From assembly GCF_001411495.1 (NCBI RefSeq), contig NZ_CP012982.1, forward strand, positions 62,001 to 126,000: DNA of 64,000 bases. Reading direction: 5' to 3'. How positions within the stretch are numbered: the stretch's first letter is position 1; each line of letters starts with the position of its first letter. A program made the translations under genes and the position numbers. Of this stretch, positions 36,075 through 45,230 are shown one piece after another. The stretch is from Burkholderia cepacia ATCC 25416. Lineage in GTDB: Bacteria > Pseudomonadota > Gammaproteobacteria > Burkholderiales > Burkholderiaceae. The notes under the pieces were generated by a model. The model had not been told where the DNA came from. It was given only the letters and a program-made list of their open reading frames with translations, and made no database searches.

Positions 36075-37267
36075 GCGCGCTGCTTCCCGAACTCGCGACC
36101 GACAGCGATGCGCGTCGGCTCGACGAGGCCGCGCATGCCGTCGCGCAGATCGCCGCGCAACACGCGGACGCGGTCGACCGCGACGCGCGCTGCCCCGTCG
36201 AGGCGATCGAGGCGATGCGCGCGCGCCGCCTGCTCGGCGCAATGGTGCCGACCCATCTCGGCGGCGCTGGCGCGTCGCTGGAGGACATCGCGTCGGCCTG
36301 TTCGATTCTCGGCCAGGCCTGCGCGTCGTCGGCCATGGTGTTCGCGATGCACCAGATCCAGGTCGCCTGCATCGTCGACCACGCGGTCGACCAGGGCTGG
36401 CACAAGCTGTTCCTGCAGCAACTCGTGCGCCACCAGTGGCTGCTCGCATCGGCTACGTCGGAAAACGGCGTCGGCGGCAACCTGCGCGCGAGCCAGTGCG
36501 CGCTCGAAACCGACAACGGCGAGTTCCGGCTGCGCAAATCCGCGCCGACGATCTCGTACGGCGACTATGCGGACGGCATCCTCGCGACCGCACGACGCGA
36601 TGCGGACGCTCCGGCTTCCGAGCAGGTGCTCGTCACGCTGCTGCGCGACGGCTACACGCTCACGCGCCGCGGCGAATGGGACACGCTCGGGATGCGCGGC
36701 ACCTGCAGCAACGGTTTCGAGCTCGACGCGCAAGGCGCCGCCGTCCAGTGCCTGCCGGTGCCGTTCGCGAAGATCGCCGAGGAAACGATGGTGCCGGTGT
36801 CGCACATCCTGTGGGCCGCGGTCTGGATCGGCGTGGCCGGCGACGCGTTCCATCGCGCGCACCAGTTCTTCCGCGCGCAGGCACGCCAGACCGACGGGGC
36901 ACCGTCGCCCGCGTCGCGACGCATCGCCGAATCGCTCGCGCTGATGCAGGCGATGCAGGCCCGCGTCGACAACGTGCTGCGCCTCCATGCGAATGCGACC
37001 GCGCGCTCGTGGTCGGCCGGGATGGCCTGGGCCGCCGAGATCAACACGCTGAAGACCTACGTGTCGACGACCGCGCTGGAAGTCGCGCACCAGGCCATGA
37101 TGATCTGCGGGATGGCCGGCTACAAGCAAGGCACGCCGTTCAGCATCGGCCGCCACATTCGCGACCTGCATGCGGCGCCGCTGATGATCAGCAACGACCG
37201 CATTGCCACCAACACCTCGAACCTGCTGCTCGCGCTGCGTCCTGCGACGCTGGAGAAACATACGTGA
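36071..37267 (+). CDS. Acyl-CoA dehydrogenase-like flavoprotein (type 2/DszC-like C-terminus)
   Basis: A 398-residue flavoprotein. The helical N-terminus, VPTHLGGAGASLEDI and the beta-domain start LASATSENGVGGNLRA are acyl-CoA dehydrogenase-like. The usual C-terminal catalytic YEG glutamate is not seen; the end reads GMAGYKQGTPFSIGRHIRDLHAAPLM, as in the type 2 branch that includes flavin monooxygenases. It could therefore dehydrogenate or N-/C-oxidise a residue held on the carrier protein. ATG overlaps the carrier stop (ATGA). Cytosolic; FAD or reduced FMN cofactor expected. Confidence 0.82.
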   Translation: MSALLPELATDSDARRLDEAAHAVAQIAAQHADAVDRDARCPVEAIEAMRARRLLGAMVPTHLGGAGASLEDIASACSILGQACASSAMVFAMHQIQVACIVDHAVDQGWHKLFLQQLVRHQWLLASATSENGVGGNLRASQCALETDNGEFRLRKSAPTISYGDYADGILATARRDADAPASEQVLVTLLRDGYTLTRRGEWDTLGMRGTCSNGFELDAQGAAVQCLPVPFAKIAEETMVPVSHILWAAVWIGVAGDAFHRAHQFFRAQARQTDGAPSPASRRIAESLALMQAMQARVDNVLRLHANATARSWSAGMAWAAEINTLKTYVSTTALEVAHQAMMICGMAGYKQGTPFSIGRHIRDLHAAPLMISNDRIATNTSNLLLALRPATLEKHT

Positions 37268-38238
37268 ACGATCGCCTTGCCGTGCCCTCCGCCGCCTCCG
37301 CTCCCGCCGACGCACCGCTCGACCGCGCGGGCGTCAACCCGCTGCGCGACGAACTGATCGACGCGGGCCTGCTGGTCTCGACCGGCATTCAAGGCCTGTT
37401 CGGCCGCAGCGAACGGTTCGAGCGCGTCGTGGAAGCGCTCGACGCGTTCGTCACGCGCATCGGCGCCGACCAGCAGGCCGAAGTGCTGCGCTTTCCGCCG
37501 GCCATGAGCCGCATCGAGTTCGAGCGCAGCGAATACATGAAGAGCTTCCCGCAGCTCGCGGGCAGCGTGCATGCGTTCTGCGGCGACGAACGCCAGCACC
37601 AGCGCGTACTGCAGTGCCTCGATCGCGGCGACGACTGGACGGAAAGCCAGAAGCCGACCTATGTCGTGATGACGCCGGCCGCGTGCTACCCCGTCTACCC
37701 TGTCGTGGCGCGCGCGGGCGCGCTGCCGGCCGACGGCCGGATCGTCGACGTATTCTCGTACTGCTTCCGCCACGAGCCGTCGCTCGATCCGACCCGCATG
37801 CAGTTGTTCCGGATGCGCGAATACGTGCGGATCGGCACGCCCGAGCAGATCGTCTCGTTCCGCGAGACCTGGATCGAACGCGGCACGCGGATGATCGAGG
37901 CGCTGCGCCTGCCCAACGCGATCGACCTCGCGAACGACCCGTTCTTCGGGCGCGGCGGCAAGATCGTCGCGAACAGCCAGCGCGAGCAGAACCTGAAGTT
38001 CGAGCTGCTGATCCCGATCGAGCACGACGATCGCCAGACCGCCTGCCTGAGCTTCAATTACCACATGGACCATTTCGGGCTGCTGTGGAACATCCGCACC
38101 GCGACGGACGAGGTCGCGCACACGGGCTGCGTCGGCTTCGGCCTCGAACGGCTCACGCTCGCGCTGTTCCGCCACCACGGCTTCGACATCGATGCATGGC
38201 CGCGTGAAGTCCGCGACGTTCTGTGGGGCACGCGATGA
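37264..38238 (+). CDS. Amino acid:[carrier protein] ligase (SerRS-like)
   Basis: A 324-residue class II aminoacyl-tRNA-synthetase-like protein without a tRNA-binding arm. The family studied in Bradyrhizobium and Agrobacterium adenylates small amino acids (glycine or alanine) and transfers them to the phosphopantetheine of a dedicated carrier protein. The zinc ligands appear as Cys141 (TPAACYPVYP), Glu186 (FRMREYVRIG) and Cys289 (HTGCVGFGLERL); their spacing of 45 and 103 residues equals that I recall for Bll0957 (131, 176, 279). Class II motif 2 is seen in FRMREY and motif 3 in GFGLERLTLALF. GTG start overlaps the previous stop (GTGA). Confidence 0.9.
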   Translation: MNDRLAVPSAASAPADAPLDRAGVNPLRDELIDAGLLVSTGIQGLFGRSERFERVVEALDAFVTRIGADQQAEVLRFPPAMSRIEFERSEYMKSFPQLAGSVHAFCGDERQHQRVLQCLDRGDDWTESQKPTYVVMTPAACYPVYPVVARAGALPADGRIVDVFSYCFRHEPSLDPTRMQLFRMREYVRIGTPEQIVSFRETWIERGTRMIEALRLPNAIDLANDPFFGRGGKIVANSQREQNLKFELLIPIEHDDRQTACLSFNYHMDHFGLLWNIRTATDEVAHTGCVGFGLERLTLALFRHHGFDIDAWPREVRDVLWGTR

Positions 38239-39293
38239 GATTCGTGTCCCGCGACGGCGAAGACGCGTCGTTCGAGGATGTGCGTCACCGTGCGCGCCAC
38301 TACCGGCCACATCCGCTGCACAGCCAGGAGATGGTCTGGAAGCAGACCAACTGCTACGTCGACATGTGGCTCGAAGTGCTCCGGTGGTGGGGCTTCAATC
38401 CGTACGCGGCGTTGCCGTTCACGATCGCGCTCGATTTCGAGGGCGACCAGTTCACGTTCTTCAAGTTTCCGCACGACGAACTGGAGCGGCTGTACGGCAT
38501 CGTCGTGCAGGAGCACTCGATCTACGAACCGCTCGACCGGCACATCGAGACGCAGGTCGCGCGCGGTCACCTGATGATCGTCGAAGTCGACGCGTGGTTC
38601 CTGCCCGATACGCGCGGCAGCAGCTACCGCACGCAGCACACGAAGACGACGATCGGCATCGATGCGATCGACCGCGCGAATCGCCAGATCGGCTACTTCC
38701 ACAACAGCGGTTATTACGTGGCCGAGGATTTCGACTACGACGGGCTCGTCGGCGGCAGCTCGCCGATGACGCTGCCACCCTATGTCGAATGCGCGAAACG
38801 GCGGTTTGCGCCGCTCGACGAACGCACGCTGTGCGAGACGTCGCTCGCCGCGCTGCAGCGCCACCTGCGGCGCCTGCCGGTGGTCGACCCGATCGCCGCG
38901 TTCCGGCGGCAGTTGCAGACCGACGCGCGGACGCTCGCCGATTCGCCGCTCGAGCGCTTTCATGCGTACTCGTTCAACTCGGTGCGGCAGCTCGGCGCGA
39001 ACTTCGAGCTGTTCGGCCATTACGCGCGCTGGCTGCAGGCCAGCGGCTGCGTCGGGCCGTTCGCCGAGATCCGCGCCGCGTGCGACCGTATCGCGTCCGA
39101 AGCGATGGTGCTGGAATTCCGGCTCGCACGCGCCTGCGCGCGCGGCAAGGAAGAACGCGGCGATTCGACGCTCGAAGCGATCGAGGCCGCCTACGCGGAC
39201 GTGGTCGCGTGCGCGCGGCAGATCGGCTTGCCGCTGCGGCACATGACGCCCGTGCACAGCGACACGGCGGCACCCGTGCCGGTCATGCGGTGA
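38235..39293 (+). CDS. DUF1839 family protein
   Basis: A 352-residue protein of a family I recognise as DUF1839, of unknown biochemistry. Notable residues are Cys40 in KQTNCYVDMWLE, Asp119 and Asp125 in VDAWFLPDT, His135 in YRTQHTKTTIGI and the stretch GYFHNSGYY. A Cys followed by Asp/His in this order resembles papain-like or BtrH-like acyltransferases, which take an amino acid from a carrier protein to an amine. This is my inference, from residue order and from its place after the aa:carrier ligase. No signal peptide. ATG overlaps the ligase stop (ATGA). Confidence 0.8.
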   Translation: MRFVSRDGEDASFEDVRHRARHYRPHPLHSQEMVWKQTNCYVDMWLEVLRWWGFNPYAALPFTIALDFEGDQFTFFKFPHDELERLYGIVVQEHSIYEPLDRHIETQVARGHLMIVEVDAWFLPDTRGSSYRTQHTKTTIGIDAIDRANRQIGYFHNSGYYVAEDFDYDGLVGGSSPMTLPPYVECAKRRFAPLDERTLCETSLAALQRHLRRLPVVDPIAAFRRQLQTDARTLADSPLERFHAYSFNSVRQLGANFELFGHYARWLQASGCVGPFAEIRAACDRIASEAMVLEFRLARACARGKEERGDSTLEAIEAAYADVVACARQIGLPLRHMTPVHSDTAAPVPVMR

Positions 39294-41770
39294 CGCGCAC
39301 GCGCGCCCTGCCCGCGTGGTCGATGCTGGCGACGGCCGCGGGGGCCGCGCGGGAACCGCGCGATCTCCCGGCCGCCGGCAACGGCTGGATTCCGGCGGCC
39401 GTGCCCGGTACCGTGGCACAGTCGCTCGCGCTCGCCGGCCGGCTCGACGAAGCCGTATCGCTCGACGAACGCGACCACTGGTACCGGATCGAACTGCGCG
39501 GACACGGGCCGCGCGTGCTGCGCTTCCACGGCCTCGCGACGCTCGCGCAGGCGTGGCTCGACGACACGCCGATCCTCCGCTCCGACAGCATGTTCGTCGC
39601 GCACGACGTGCCCGTGTCGCTCGACGGGTCGCACCGGCTGACCCTCTGTTTCCGCGCGCTCGCCCCGCACCTGCGCGACGCGCGCGCGCCGCGCCGCGCG
39701 CGCTGGCGCACGCGCCTCGCGGAGCCGGCAGCCCTGCGCACGATCCGCACTTCGCTGTTCGGGCACATGCCGGGCTGGTTTCCGCCGCATGTGCCGACCG
39801 GCCCGTGGCGGCCCGTGGACGTGCTCGATCCGGCCGACGGGCCCGTTCTCGCCGATTGCAACCTGCACGCGCGCATCGAAGGCGACACCGGCTGGCTCGA
39901 CGCGGACCTGACGTTCGCCGCGCCGCTGCCCGACGCGCTCGCGGCACGGCTGTCGTGCGGCCAGCACCACGCCACGCTCGAACGTGCGGGCCCCGATCGC
40001 CTGCGCGCAAGCGTCGCGGTGCCCAACGTGTGCCGCTGGTGGCCGCATACGCACGGCGAGCCGGTGCTGTACGACATCGCGCTGCATATCGGCGCCGAGC
40101 GTCGGCCGCTCGGCGCGACGGGCTTTCGCACGATCGAGGTCGACCCCGGCGCCGACGGCAAGGGCTTCGGGCTGCGCGTCAACGGCGTGCCCGTGTTCGC
40201 GCGCGGCGCGTGCTGGAGCAGTGCCGCGCCGCTCGCGCTGCACGCGGACGACGCCACCTACGCCCGCCTGCTCGGGCTCGCGCGCGACGCCGGCTTCAAC
40301 ATGATCCGCGTCGGCGGCACGATGACCTACGAGGCCGATGCCTTTCATGCGTGGTGCGACCGGCTCGGCCTGCTGGTCTGGCAGGATTTCATGTTCGCGA
40401 ACTTCGACTACGCGCTCGACGACCCCGCGTTCGCGGACAACGTCGATCGCGAAGCCCGACAGTTCCTCTCGCGTCACGGCGCATCGCCGTCGCTTGCCGT
40501 CCTGTGCGGCGGCAGCGAGATCGCGCAGCAGGCCGCGATGTCCGGGCTCGGGCCGAAGCAGCGCTTCCTCGAGCTCACCGCCGACCGGCTGGCCGGCCAT
40601 GCGGCCGCATGCCGGCCCGACGTCCCGTACGTGCCCGATTCGCCCGACGGCGGCGTGCTGCCGTTCATGCCGCGTGAACGCGTGTCGCACTATTACGGTG
40701 TCGGTGCCTACCTGCGCCCGCTCGATGACGCGCGCCGCGCGGACGTGCGCTTCGCGAGCGAATGCCTCGCGTTCTCGAACGTGCCATGCGACGCGACGCT
40801 CGCCGAGCTCGGCTGGCCCGGCGTGCACGAGCCGCGCTGGAAAGCCGCCGTGCCGCGCGACCCCGGCACGTCGTGGGATTTCGAGGACATTCGCGACCAC
40901 TATCTGCAGACGCTGTACGACGTCGTGCCCGACCGGTTGCGGCGCGAGGATCCGGCGCGCTACTTCGAACTGTCGCGCGCAGTGGTCGCCGACGTGATGC
41001 GCGAGACGTTTTCCGAATGGCGGCGCACCGGCTCGCGCTGCGCCGGCGCGCTGGTCTGGCAGTTCCAGGACGTGATGCCGGGTGCGGGCTGGGGCGTAAT
41101 CGACGCCGCGCACCGGCCGAAATCGGCGTGGCATGCGCTGCGCCAGGTGCTGCAACCCGTACAGGTGCTGCTCGTCGACGAAGGCCTGAACGGGCTCGAC
41201 GTGCATGTCGTCAACGAGCGCCCCGCGCCGCTGTCGGCGGCGCTCGAACTGGTCGCGCTGCGCGACGGCCGCACGGCGGTTGCACGGGCCGGCTGCCCGG
41301 TTCGGATCGCCGCGCACGACACGGTGCGGATCGGTTCGGCCGAGCTGCTCGGCCGCTTCTTCGACTGGACCTACGCGTACCGCTTCGGGCCCTGCGAACA
41401 CGACACCGTCGTCGCGACCCTGCGCGGCGACGACGGCACCCTGCTGTCGCAGGCATTCCATTTCCCGTCCCGTACGCATCCGGCGGTGCTGGCGCGCCGC
41501 GAACTCGGGCTGGAGGCGTGTGTATCGCGCACCGGCGACACGTGGCACGTCGACATCGATACACGGCACGTCGCACGCCATGTGCAGATCGATGCGCCGG
41601 GATTCGTGCCGCGCGACGACTGGTTCCATCTCGCGCCCGGCACGCCGGCGCGGGTGGTGCTCGTTCCGCTTGGAACGGCCGGGAAGAATGGGGCCGCGGA
41701 TGGGCCGCCGGCCGTGGAAATCCGCGCCGTGAACGCCGCGCGCGCGGTGCGCGCCACGCAGGCCGGTTGA
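39290..41770 (+). CDS. GH2-family glycoside hydrolase (beta-mannosidase-like)
   Basis: An 826-residue protein with GH2 architecture: an N-terminal jelly-roll (VPGTVAQSLALAG, DHWYRIELRG), Ig-like parts, a TIM barrel from about residue 290 (GLRVNGVPVFARGACW) and C-terminal beta domains. The nucleophile is probably Glu491 in FASECLAFSNVP, like FxSEFGxQSxP of beta-mannosidases. The acid/base is probably Glu410 in LCGGSEIAQ, where the family normally has NGNNE. No signal peptide, so it acts in the cytosol or by an unknown route. GTG start overlaps the DUF1839 stop (GTGA). The substrate may be the modified sugar or the polysaccharide precursor. Confidence 0.85.
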   Translation: MTRTRALPAWSMLATAAGAAREPRDLPAAGNGWIPAAVPGTVAQSLALAGRLDEAVSLDERDHWYRIELRGHGPRVLRFHGLATLAQAWLDDTPILRSDSMFVAHDVPVSLDGSHRLTLCFRALAPHLRDARAPRRARWRTRLAEPAALRTIRTSLFGHMPGWFPPHVPTGPWRPVDVLDPADGPVLADCNLHARIEGDTGWLDADLTFAAPLPDALAARLSCGQHHATLERAGPDRLRASVAVPNVCRWWPHTHGEPVLYDIALHIGAERRPLGATGFRTIEVDPGADGKGFGLRVNGVPVFARGACWSSAAPLALHADDATYARLLGLARDAGFNMIRVGGTMTYEADAFHAWCDRLGLLVWQDFMFANFDYALDDPAFADNVDREARQFLSRHGASPSLAVLCGGSEIAQQAAMSGLGPKQRFLELTADRLAGHAAACRPDVPYVPDSPDGGVLPFMPRERVSHYYGVGAYLRPLDDARRADVRFASECLAFSNVPCDATLAELGWPGVHEPRWKAAVPRDPGTSWDFEDIRDHYLQTLYDVVPDRLRREDPARYFELSRAVVADVMRETFSEWRRTGSRCAGALVWQFQDVMPGAGWGVIDAAHRPKSAWHALRQVLQPVQVLLVDEGLNGLDVHVVNERPAPLSAALELVALRDGRTAVARAGCPVRIAAHDTVRIGSAELLGRFFDWTYAYRFGPCEHDTVVATLRGDDGTLLSQAFHFPSRTHPAVLARRELGLEACVSRTGDTWHVDIDTRHVARHVQIDAPGFVPRDDWFHLAPGTPARVVLVPLGTAGKNGAADGPPAVEIRAVNAARAVRATQAG

Positions 41771-41779
41771 CGCGGCGCG

Positions 41780-41798
41780 CGCGGCTGCGCAAGCCGCG
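41780..41798. terminator. Hairpin between GH2 gene and sigma-54 activator
   Basis: A perfect 7-bp stem (CGCGGCT with AGCCGCG) and 5-nt loop in the 45-bp gap between convergent stops. No U-run; a weak terminator candidate. Confidence 0.35.
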
Positions 41799-41815
41799 AG
41801 CGCCGCAGTCGAATC

Positions 41816-43207
41816 TCAGTCGGACGAGCCCGTCCCGCGCGGCCGCTCGATCCCGTATGCCTCCATCCAGCGGTACAGCGTCGCGCGCGACACCCCGAGC
41901 TCCCGCGCCGAAGCCGCGACGCGCCCGCGCGTACGCAGCAGCGCCGTTTCGATTGCCTCGCGCTCGATCGACTTGCGGATGTCGGCCACCGACGGCGACG
42001 CCGCATCGAGACAGTATTCGAGCTCGAGATCCTGGGCGGTGATCAGGCGTCCTTCCGTCATCACGACCGCGCGGCGCACGCGGTTGATCAGTTCGCGAAC
42101 GTTGCCGGGCCAGTCGTGCTTGTACAGCGCCGTGATCGCATCCGTCGAGAAGCCGCGTACGCGATGGCGCGCGTCGCCGCGGAAGCGCTCGAGCATGTGA
42201 TGCGCGAGCAGCTCGATGTCCTTGCCGCGCGCGCGCAGCGGCGGCTGGTCGATGCGCATCACGCACAGCCGGTGGAACAGGTCGGCCCGGAAGCGCCCTT
42301 CCTCCATCGCGTCGCGCAGGTCGACGTGCGTCGCCGACACGATCCTGACATCGACCGGCACCGGATCGCTGCCGCCAAGGCGATGGATTGCACGCTCCTG
42401 CAGAAAACGCAGCAAGCTTGCCTGGCTCTCGTGCGGCAGGTCGCCGATCTCGTCGAGCAGCAGCGTGCCGCCGTTCGCCGCTTCGACATAGCCGATCTTG
42501 CGCGCGTTCGCGCCCGTAAACGCGCCGCGCTCGTAGCCGAACAGTTCGGATTGCAGCAGATGTGGCGGAATGGCGCCGCAGTTGACCGCGACGAACGGGC
42601 CGTTGCGGCGCTCCGAATGGCGATGGATCGCGACGGCCGTCAATTCCTTGCCGGTTCCCGTTTCGCCGAACACGAACACCGGTGCGTCCGTGCGCGCGAA
42701 GCGCCGCACCGTATCGAACAGCCGCAGCATCGCGCTGCAGGTGCCGACGATGCCTTTCTCTTCGGATTCGAGCCGTTCGCGGTCGCGCGCGAACAGGCAT
42801 TCCATGCCGTACGCATGGCCAACCGTATCGGCGATCCGCTGGTGCGACGCCGGCAACGTGACGTAATCGAAGCAATAGTCGCGCAACAGCGCGCGCACGT
42901 TCGGCGAAGCCGTCTGGCCGACGTCGACGAGTGCGACCCAGACGACGTCGCGCATCGACGCGCAGGTCGACGCAATGCTGCCGATCGCGTCGGCGTGGCC
43001 GCCGCTCAGGTCGAGGATGCCGCAGGTGATCTCGCCGGATGTGTCGCGCAGCTCACTCGCCTGCGCGACGATCGACACTTTCCAGTCGCGTCGCGACAAT
43101 TCCTTTCGCAGCATGACGGACGGCGACTGCGTCCAGTAAATCAGCGGACGCTGCCCGTTACCACTCCCCGCGCCGGCGCTCTTATCGCGCGTTATTGGCA
43201 TATTCAT
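41816..43207 (-). CDS. Sigma-54-dependent activator, VpsR/NtrC type (BerB-like)
   Basis: A 463-residue enhancer-binding protein. Residues 20-135 form a receiver-like domain whose acidic pocket is incomplete (CGILDLSG at 62-69), as in c-di-GMP-responsive VpsR. The AAA+ core has Walker A GETGTGKE (181-188), the sigma-54-contacting GAFTGA (228-233) and Walker B GGTLLLDEIGD. The C-terminus has a Fis-type helix-turn-helix (ARELGVSRATLYRWMEAYGI). In B. cenocepacia an RpoN activator, BerB, switches on berA; this protein could play that part at the promoter 34104-34119. That link is inference. Confidence 0.9.
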   Translation of the reverse strand: MNMPITRDKSAGAGSGNGQRPLIYWTQSPSVMLRKELSRRDWKVSIVAQASELRDTSGEITCGILDLSGGHADAIGSIASTCASMRDVVWVALVDVGQTASPNVRALLRDYCFDYVTLPASHQRIADTVGHAYGMECLFARDRERLESEEKGIVGTCSAMLRLFDTVRRFARTDAPVFVFGETGTGKELTAVAIHRHSERRNGPFVAVNCGAIPPHLLQSELFGYERGAFTGANARKIGYVEAANGGTLLLDEIGDLPHESQASLLRFLQERAIHRLGGSDPVPVDVRIVSATHVDLRDAMEEGRFRADLFHRLCVMRIDQPPLRARGKDIELLAHHMLERFRGDARHRVRGFSTDAITALYKHDWPGNVRELINRVRRAVVMTEGRLITAQDLELEYCLDAASPSVADIRKSIEREAIETALLRTRGRVAASARELGVSRATLYRWMEAYGIERPRGTGSSD

Positions 43208-44645
43208 AACGAACCATCACTTTCTCCACTCCGCGAACCGTTCGCGTGCGCTGCGGCCGGCGGCGCATGGCCGCCTTTCCGCGCTGCGTTTCCGCAGCTT
43301 TGGCGAAGATCGAAACTGCACACGGCGAGAACCCCCGGAGGTCGAGCCGGATGTCATCCGGCCTCGTTGTCATCTAACTCGAAGGGAACGCGCGGCTGCG
43401 GGAGCCACGACGTTCCCGCTTTGAAGCGCCCCGCCGTCAAGGCGGAGCGCGTCGGCAGACGGGAATGCCGCCGGCATGTGCGTCACGTCGTACACGACAA
43501 TGGCGCCCGATGCCGAACCGGATGGCCGCCAACCCGCTCCCGGAATGACCGCCGCATTTCATCCGCATCTGAATTTACACCCCGTTTCGAGATGGTCGTG
43601 TTACCAAAAGATAATCCTGAATCAACCGGTTACGCGACCTGTCGCACCGCACCACACGTGTTTGTCCACTGAGATTTGATTATCTACGAGCATTCCAGTC
43701 AATCAGTGGCAAATACTACTTTTCCGCAAGATGGGGACGGTCGATTGCCTGTGATATTCATCGAAATCCCCTGGAATGGGCGGCACCGCATTTCATTTTC
43801 CACATAATCGGGCCCACCGGCGGCAGGCCGCATCGTATCGCGACCGCATGCGGCCTGCCCGTCCTGCTCTTGTCGGTTACATGCCGTAATCAACCACGCC
43901 GCGTCGTGCATCCCGTTCCGCTGTGCCGGCGCACGGCGAAACGCCCGCCGCGCACGCCGGTCTTGTTCCGGCGCATCGTCGCGGCCAAGCGTGATGCCGG
44001 TCGTGCCGACCGCCGCCTCCCGCAGTGCAGCATGGCGACGCCCGGTTGCGTCACGCCCGTGCACTGCATTCCATCTGTAAGGATGCGGGCCGCCCGTTGT
44101 CGCAGTCGGCCATGCCGCACCGCCTGGTCGCCAGCCGCGGCGACGACGCATCGCCGCGGGGGCGCATGCGTGCAAACAATGGCGTGGGGATGAGGGACGC
44201 GTGTGCCGCGCGGGCGCGCACGATCCGGAAGGAATTCGACGAGGCTCCACACAGTCTGCCCATGCGATGCAGCCGACCGCGTGCGCGAGGGTGCACCCGG
44301 CACCGCCATGCACGATCGCCCCGTCGTGAATGCTCGAAATCTTCAAGTCCTGCCCCGGTTCTTTATTGACGTTCGATGTTGGCTGGCCGCGCATCGAGGC
44401 GGGCCGCGACGATGGGTCAATTATGGAAAAGCACCGGCCGCCGCGGTGTGTGCTACCGCACTTTGCGGCGCTCGCGCGGCAGGCCGCGCCGTGCATGCCG
44501 TGCCGGCCGCGCGAATCCGGAGCGAGAGTACGCTTTCGAACAGACCGGCGCACGGCGCACCCGGATGATGAGAATCGCCGCACCGCACGGAACGATCGCG
44601 TCCGCGCGGCACGGCGTGCCGAAGGCATCACGCGAGGACAGCATC
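43208..44645. other. Long intergenic region, 1438 bp
   Basis: I find no gene I can support. Open frames on both strands are Arg/Cys/His-rich and lack ribosome binding sites. The first 550 bp upstream of the sigma-54 activator are mixed in composition. A strong hairpin lies at 43822-43859. The length is unusual for this dense genome. Confidence 0.5.
43822..43859. repeat. 12-bp inverted repeat (hairpin) in long intergenic region
   Basis: GGCAGGCCGCAT at 43822-43833 and ATGCGGCCTGCC at 43848-43859 are perfect complements around a 14-nt loop. No U-run on either side. It could be a terminator of an unannotated transcript, an sRNA part or a protein site. Confidence 0.55.
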
Positions 44646-45230
44646 ATGGAATGGCATTGTTGTGAATTCGAACATCTGGGCGCCGTCGATCTCTATGCAA
44701 TCCTGCGCGCGCGCAACGCCGTGCTGGTGGTCGAGGACGCGCACACGCATCTCGACATCGACGGCAAGGACGCGGGCGCGCTGCATGTCTATGCAACCGT
44801 ACGCGACGGCGACACGATGGAAGTCGCGGCCTATGCACGCATCCTGCCCGGCGACGACATCGACCCGGACGCCGTGATCGACAAGGTGCTGACGAGCGAG
44901 CGCCGGCGCGACGACGCTACGCTCGAGCAGCTGATCGGGCGCGCCCTCACCGCCGCGCAGGCGGCATGGCCCGACGCCGCGGTGCGCACGCACGTCCCGG
45001 CACCGCGCCAGGCGTTCTACAAGCGTTTCGGATTTCGCAAGGCCTACGGCCCGTATCTCGAACAGGGTGCGCCGTTCGTCGGCCTGGTGCGGCCCAGCGA
45101 CCGCGCAGCAGGCGCACTGCGCGGCCTGCTGCACCGGGTCGTTTCGGCACACCGGTCGCGCGACGACGACGCACGTGCCGACAGCCGTACACACAACCGG
45201 CTGCCCGCCGACACCGGAGCCAATCGATGA
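44646..45230 (+). CDS. ElaA-like GNAT N-acetyltransferase
   Basis: A 194-residue acyltransferase of the GNAT fold. The N-terminus EWHCCEFEHLGAVDLYAILRAR and VVEDAHTHLDIDGKD resemble ElaA, and FYKRFGFRKAYGPYLEQGAPFVGL is the usual C-terminal motif. The last 45 residues are a charged extension. Its stop overlaps the start of the mannose-nucleotide gene (ATGA), so the two are coupled. It may acetylate a sugar amine or a protein; the position suggests a link with polysaccharide precursors, but acceptor specificity cannot be read. Confidence 0.82.
   Translation: MEWHCCEFEHLGAVDLYAILRARNAVLVVEDAHTHLDIDGKDAGALHVYATVRDGDTMEVAAYARILPGDDIDPDAVIDKVLTSERRRDDATLEQLIGRALTAAQAAWPDAAVRTHVPAPRQAFYKRFGFRKAYGPYLEQGAPFVGLVRPSDRAAGALRGLLHRVVSAHRSRDDDARADSRTHNRLPADTGANR

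Noticed and set aside
43699..44631. 310-residue open frame on the minus strand in the long intergenic gap
   Set aside because: Cys/His/Arg-rich, no ribosome binding site, no domain-like pattern; reads as non-coding.
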